This document shows, in pieces, positions 4,942 through 6,576 of a stretch of 6,576 nucleotides of DNA. The stretch's first letter is position 1, and the number at the start of each line of letters is the position of its first letter. The DNA comes from Phycisphaerales bacterium (GTDB lineage: Bacteria; Planctomycetota; Phycisphaerae; Phycisphaerales; UBA1924), in contig JAJDDH010000337.1 of assembly GCA_029260415.1 (NCBI GenBank), positions 1-6,576 of the forward strand. The letters are read 5' to 3'. The notes beneath the pieces were generated by a model that saw only the letters and a program-made list of their open reading frames with translations, was not told the origin of the DNA and ran no database searches. Made by a program: the position numbers and the translations under genes.

Positions 4942-6425
4942 TGGGCGGCAAACGATGGGCAACGAAGGTGCTGGGCGTGGCAGTATCACTGGGGATTGGC
5001 CAGCCGGAAGCGTATCCGCCTGATCTGCTCTTGAAGGCGCGGACGCCTCCGTTGCTGTTGGATGAGAGCGACGAGACCACGGTCGCGGCGTACCGCGATC
5101 ACAGTGGGTATCAGTGGGCGGGATTCAAGATCGACGATGAGTGGCTGAGGTTTCGGTTTGAGCTCGTCGCATCGTTCGGCGATGAACCGAACCCGCTAGA
5201 GAGAATCAACAAGCACATCAAGATGTTTTCAGGGATGAGCGGCGATATTGCGCAGCCCTACATCGATCAGGCGGCTTGGCTTGATCCGGATGGAGACGGC
5301 CACTTCGTACCCTTTGCCGAGATCCGGAACGGGAAAGAAATCATCCGAATCGAAGACGTCCAGATCGAAGGAAACCGGGTATCGATCGGATTCCCGCACT
5401 ACGACTCTCGGATCGAAGCTGTCATGGAAGACGGAGCGCTCCGCGGGACATGGACCAAGCGACGCGGCGCCAACAACATCGCGGAAGTAGAGTTTCAATC
5501 ATTTCAACCTCCGCGCAGCGGTTGTCCTGTGCAGAACGTTCCCTCGAAGGAGCTGCTGGGACGGACGCTCGACGGGCGATGGAGCGCGACGTTCTCGGAA
5601 TCCGGGCGCGCCGTGGCGGAGTTCAGGTCGATCTCACCGGGCGGCTTTGCTGATCCGATTGTCTTGGGCACGTTCTTGACACCGACCGGTGATTACAGGC
5701 ATCTGGCTGGCTTGGCGGAGTGGACCGAGACCGGCTGGGCGATGCGCCTCTCCACCTTCGACGGCGCCCACGCCTTCCTCTTCAAAGCAACCCTCCAGCC
5801 CAACGGCTCGCTCAGGGGTGACTTCTGGTCGGGCAACTGGTGGCACGAGACGTGGACCGCTGAGCGCGATGACGACGCGACGCTGCCCGACGCGATGCAA
5901 GAGACCGCGTGGCGGGGCGACGCGGACCTGGACGAGCTGGTCTTCAAGGGCATCGACGGGAATCCGCGCTCTGTGGCGCACATGCTCTCGATCCTCGAGG
6001 CCAGCGGGGGCAGAGCCACCATCCTCCTCGTGTTCGGCTCCTGGTGCCCCAACTGCGCCGACGCGACCGAGTACCTGGTCGAGTTGCAGCAGCGCTACCA
6101 CGCCCGCGGCCTGCGCGTGCTCGGGCTCGCGTTCGAGCTGACGGGCGACATCGAGCGCGACGCCAAGCAGGTCCGCATCCACCAGGCGCACCACGGGGCC
6201 AACTGGCCCGTGCTGATCGCGGGGCTGTCGGACAAGGCCAAGGCGTCGCAGGCGCTGCCCGTGCTGGACAAGATCCGCTCGTACCCGACCGCCGTGTTCA
6301 TGAACAGCGATCGCGAGAGCGTGGGGGTGTGGACCGGGTTCTCCGGGCCCGCGACGGGGGAGGCCAACGCCGAGCTTCGCCGGCGCTGGGAGGCACTGAT
6401 CGAGTCGCTTCTCGACGATGAATAG
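4941..6425 (+). CDS. TlpA-type thioredoxin with beta-rich N-terminal region
   Basis: A 494-residue protein. The C-terminal domain (about 325-490) is a TlpA/ResA-like thioredoxin fold: active site WCPNC (368-372), cis-proline region SYPTAVF (448-453) and the usual GFSGPATG ending (466-473). It should reduce, or exchange with, disulfides in the envelope. The middle (about 110-316) is the beta-rich region often joined to this type: NGKEIIRIEDV, IGFPHYDSRIEAV, LRGTW (167-171), GRWSATF (212-218), GTFLTPTGDYRHL (243-255), FDGAHAFLFKA (273-283) and GDFWSG (293-298). The N-terminus (KRWATKVLGVAVSLGIG) is a weak, short signal or anchor. Residues 44-110 are not recognised. ATG 4941 is chosen, sharing one base with the methyltransferase stop and with GGAGGG four bases before; a GTG at 4938 is also possible. 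The first 260 codons are clearly less GC-rich than the rest. Confidence 0.85.
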   Translation: MGGKRWATKVLGVAVSLGIGQPEAYPPDLLLKARTPPLLLDESDETTVAAYRDHSGYQWAGFKIDDEWLRFRFELVASFGDEPNPLERINKHIKMFSGMSGDIAQPYIDQAAWLDPDGDGHFVPFAEIRNGKEIIRIEDVQIEGNRVSIGFPHYDSRIEAVMEDGALRGTWTKRRGANNIAEVEFQSFQPPRSGCPVQNVPSKELLGRTLDGRWSATFSESGRAVAEFRSISPGGFADPIVLGTFLTPTGDYRHLAGLAEWTETGWAMRLSTFDGAHAFLFKATLQPNGSLRGDFWSGNWWHETWTAERDDDATLPDAMQETAWRGDADLDELVFKGIDGNPRSVAHMLSILEASGGRATILLVFGSWCPNCADATEYLVELQQRYHARGLRVLGLAFELTGDIERDAKQVRIHQAHHGANWPVLIAGLSDKAKASQALPVLDKIRSYPTAVFMNSDRESVGVWTGFSGPATGEANAELRRRWEALIESLLDDE

Positions 6426-6449
6426 CCCCGGTTCGACCTACCCTCGTCC

Positions 6450-6576
6450 ATGAGCCGATACGACGAGTTCCAGGCGTTCCGCTGCGAGATGAACGAGAAG
6501 ATCCTCGCCCGCGGCACCACCACCACCAAACGCTTCTTCAACCTCGACACCAGGGCCTACGAGCCCGGCGCGCTCG
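6450..6576 (+). CDS. Probable carboxymuconolactone decarboxylase / AhpD-like protein, N-terminal part (cut by window edge)
   Basis: The first 42 residues of a protein leaving the right edge. The opening (MSRYDEFQAFRCEMNEKIL, then TTTTKRFFNLDTRAYEPGAL) resembles the N-terminal helices of carboxymuconolactone decarboxylase-family proteins, which typically read ...RMNE.IL....KRFF.LD..AYE.GAL before the catalytic Cys-x-x-Cys helix. That helix lies outside the window, so the family call is from pattern memory and moderate. Members include AhpD-like peroxide-reducing partners, which would fit the thioredoxin gene 24 bases upstream. No Shine-Dalgarno site precedes the ATG; TACCCT (6439-6444) lies five bases before it, so an internal leaderless promoter is possible besides read-through from the operon. 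Confidence 0.62.
   Translation, partial: MSRYDEFQAFRCEMNEKILARGTTTTKRFFNLDTRAYEPGAL

Overview
The window is GC-rich bacterial chromosome carrying nine protein-coding genes, two of them cut by the window edges. I see no rRNA, tRNA, CRISPR array, insertion sequence or phage gene. The best guess for the source is a planctomycete-like bacterium, possibly of the Phycisphaerae. The clues are a membrane protein with a CPxCGYNxR zinc ribbon, tandem exported DUF1579 proteins, an exported TlpA-type thioredoxin with a large beta-rich N-terminal region, and a mix of genes with and without Shine-Dalgarno sites. This assignment is inference.

Minus-strand block (1-3143). ribBA-type gene (3143 to 1881) encodes the DHBP synthase of riboflavin synthesis fused to a GTP cyclohydrolase II-like domain that has lost its zinc-binding cysteines. 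After a 210-base gap comes a pair of exported DUF1579 paralogues (1670 to 993 and 965 to 327), 27 bases apart and each with a ribosome binding site. A perfect 12-bp hairpin (289-316) lies 10 bases past the second stop. Beyond it a promoter-like sequence leads directly into a truncated zinc-ribbon membrane protein (253 to 1).

Plus-strand block (3271-6576). It diverges from ribBA across a 127-base gap. It reads: two paralogous small lipoproteins (3271-3753 and 3765-4268), a class I O-methyltransferase (4276-4941), a TlpA-type thioredoxin (4941-6425, sharing one base with the methyltransferase) and the start of a probable carboxymuconolactone decarboxylase/AhpD-like protein (6450 onward). Gaps of 11, 7, -1 and 24 bases suggest one operon.

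Theme. Five of the nine products appear to be exported: two DUF1579 proteins, two lipoproteins and the thioredoxin, the last with only a weak signal sequence. The plus-strand operon joins envelope lipoproteins to a small-molecule methyltransferase and one or two thiol-redox proteins. No pathway can be assigned from sequence alone. I did not find a clear new defence or mobile system. The most notable items are the degenerate RibA domain, the diverged lipoprotein pair inside the methyltransferase/redox operon, and a possible split between SD-led and leaderless genes.
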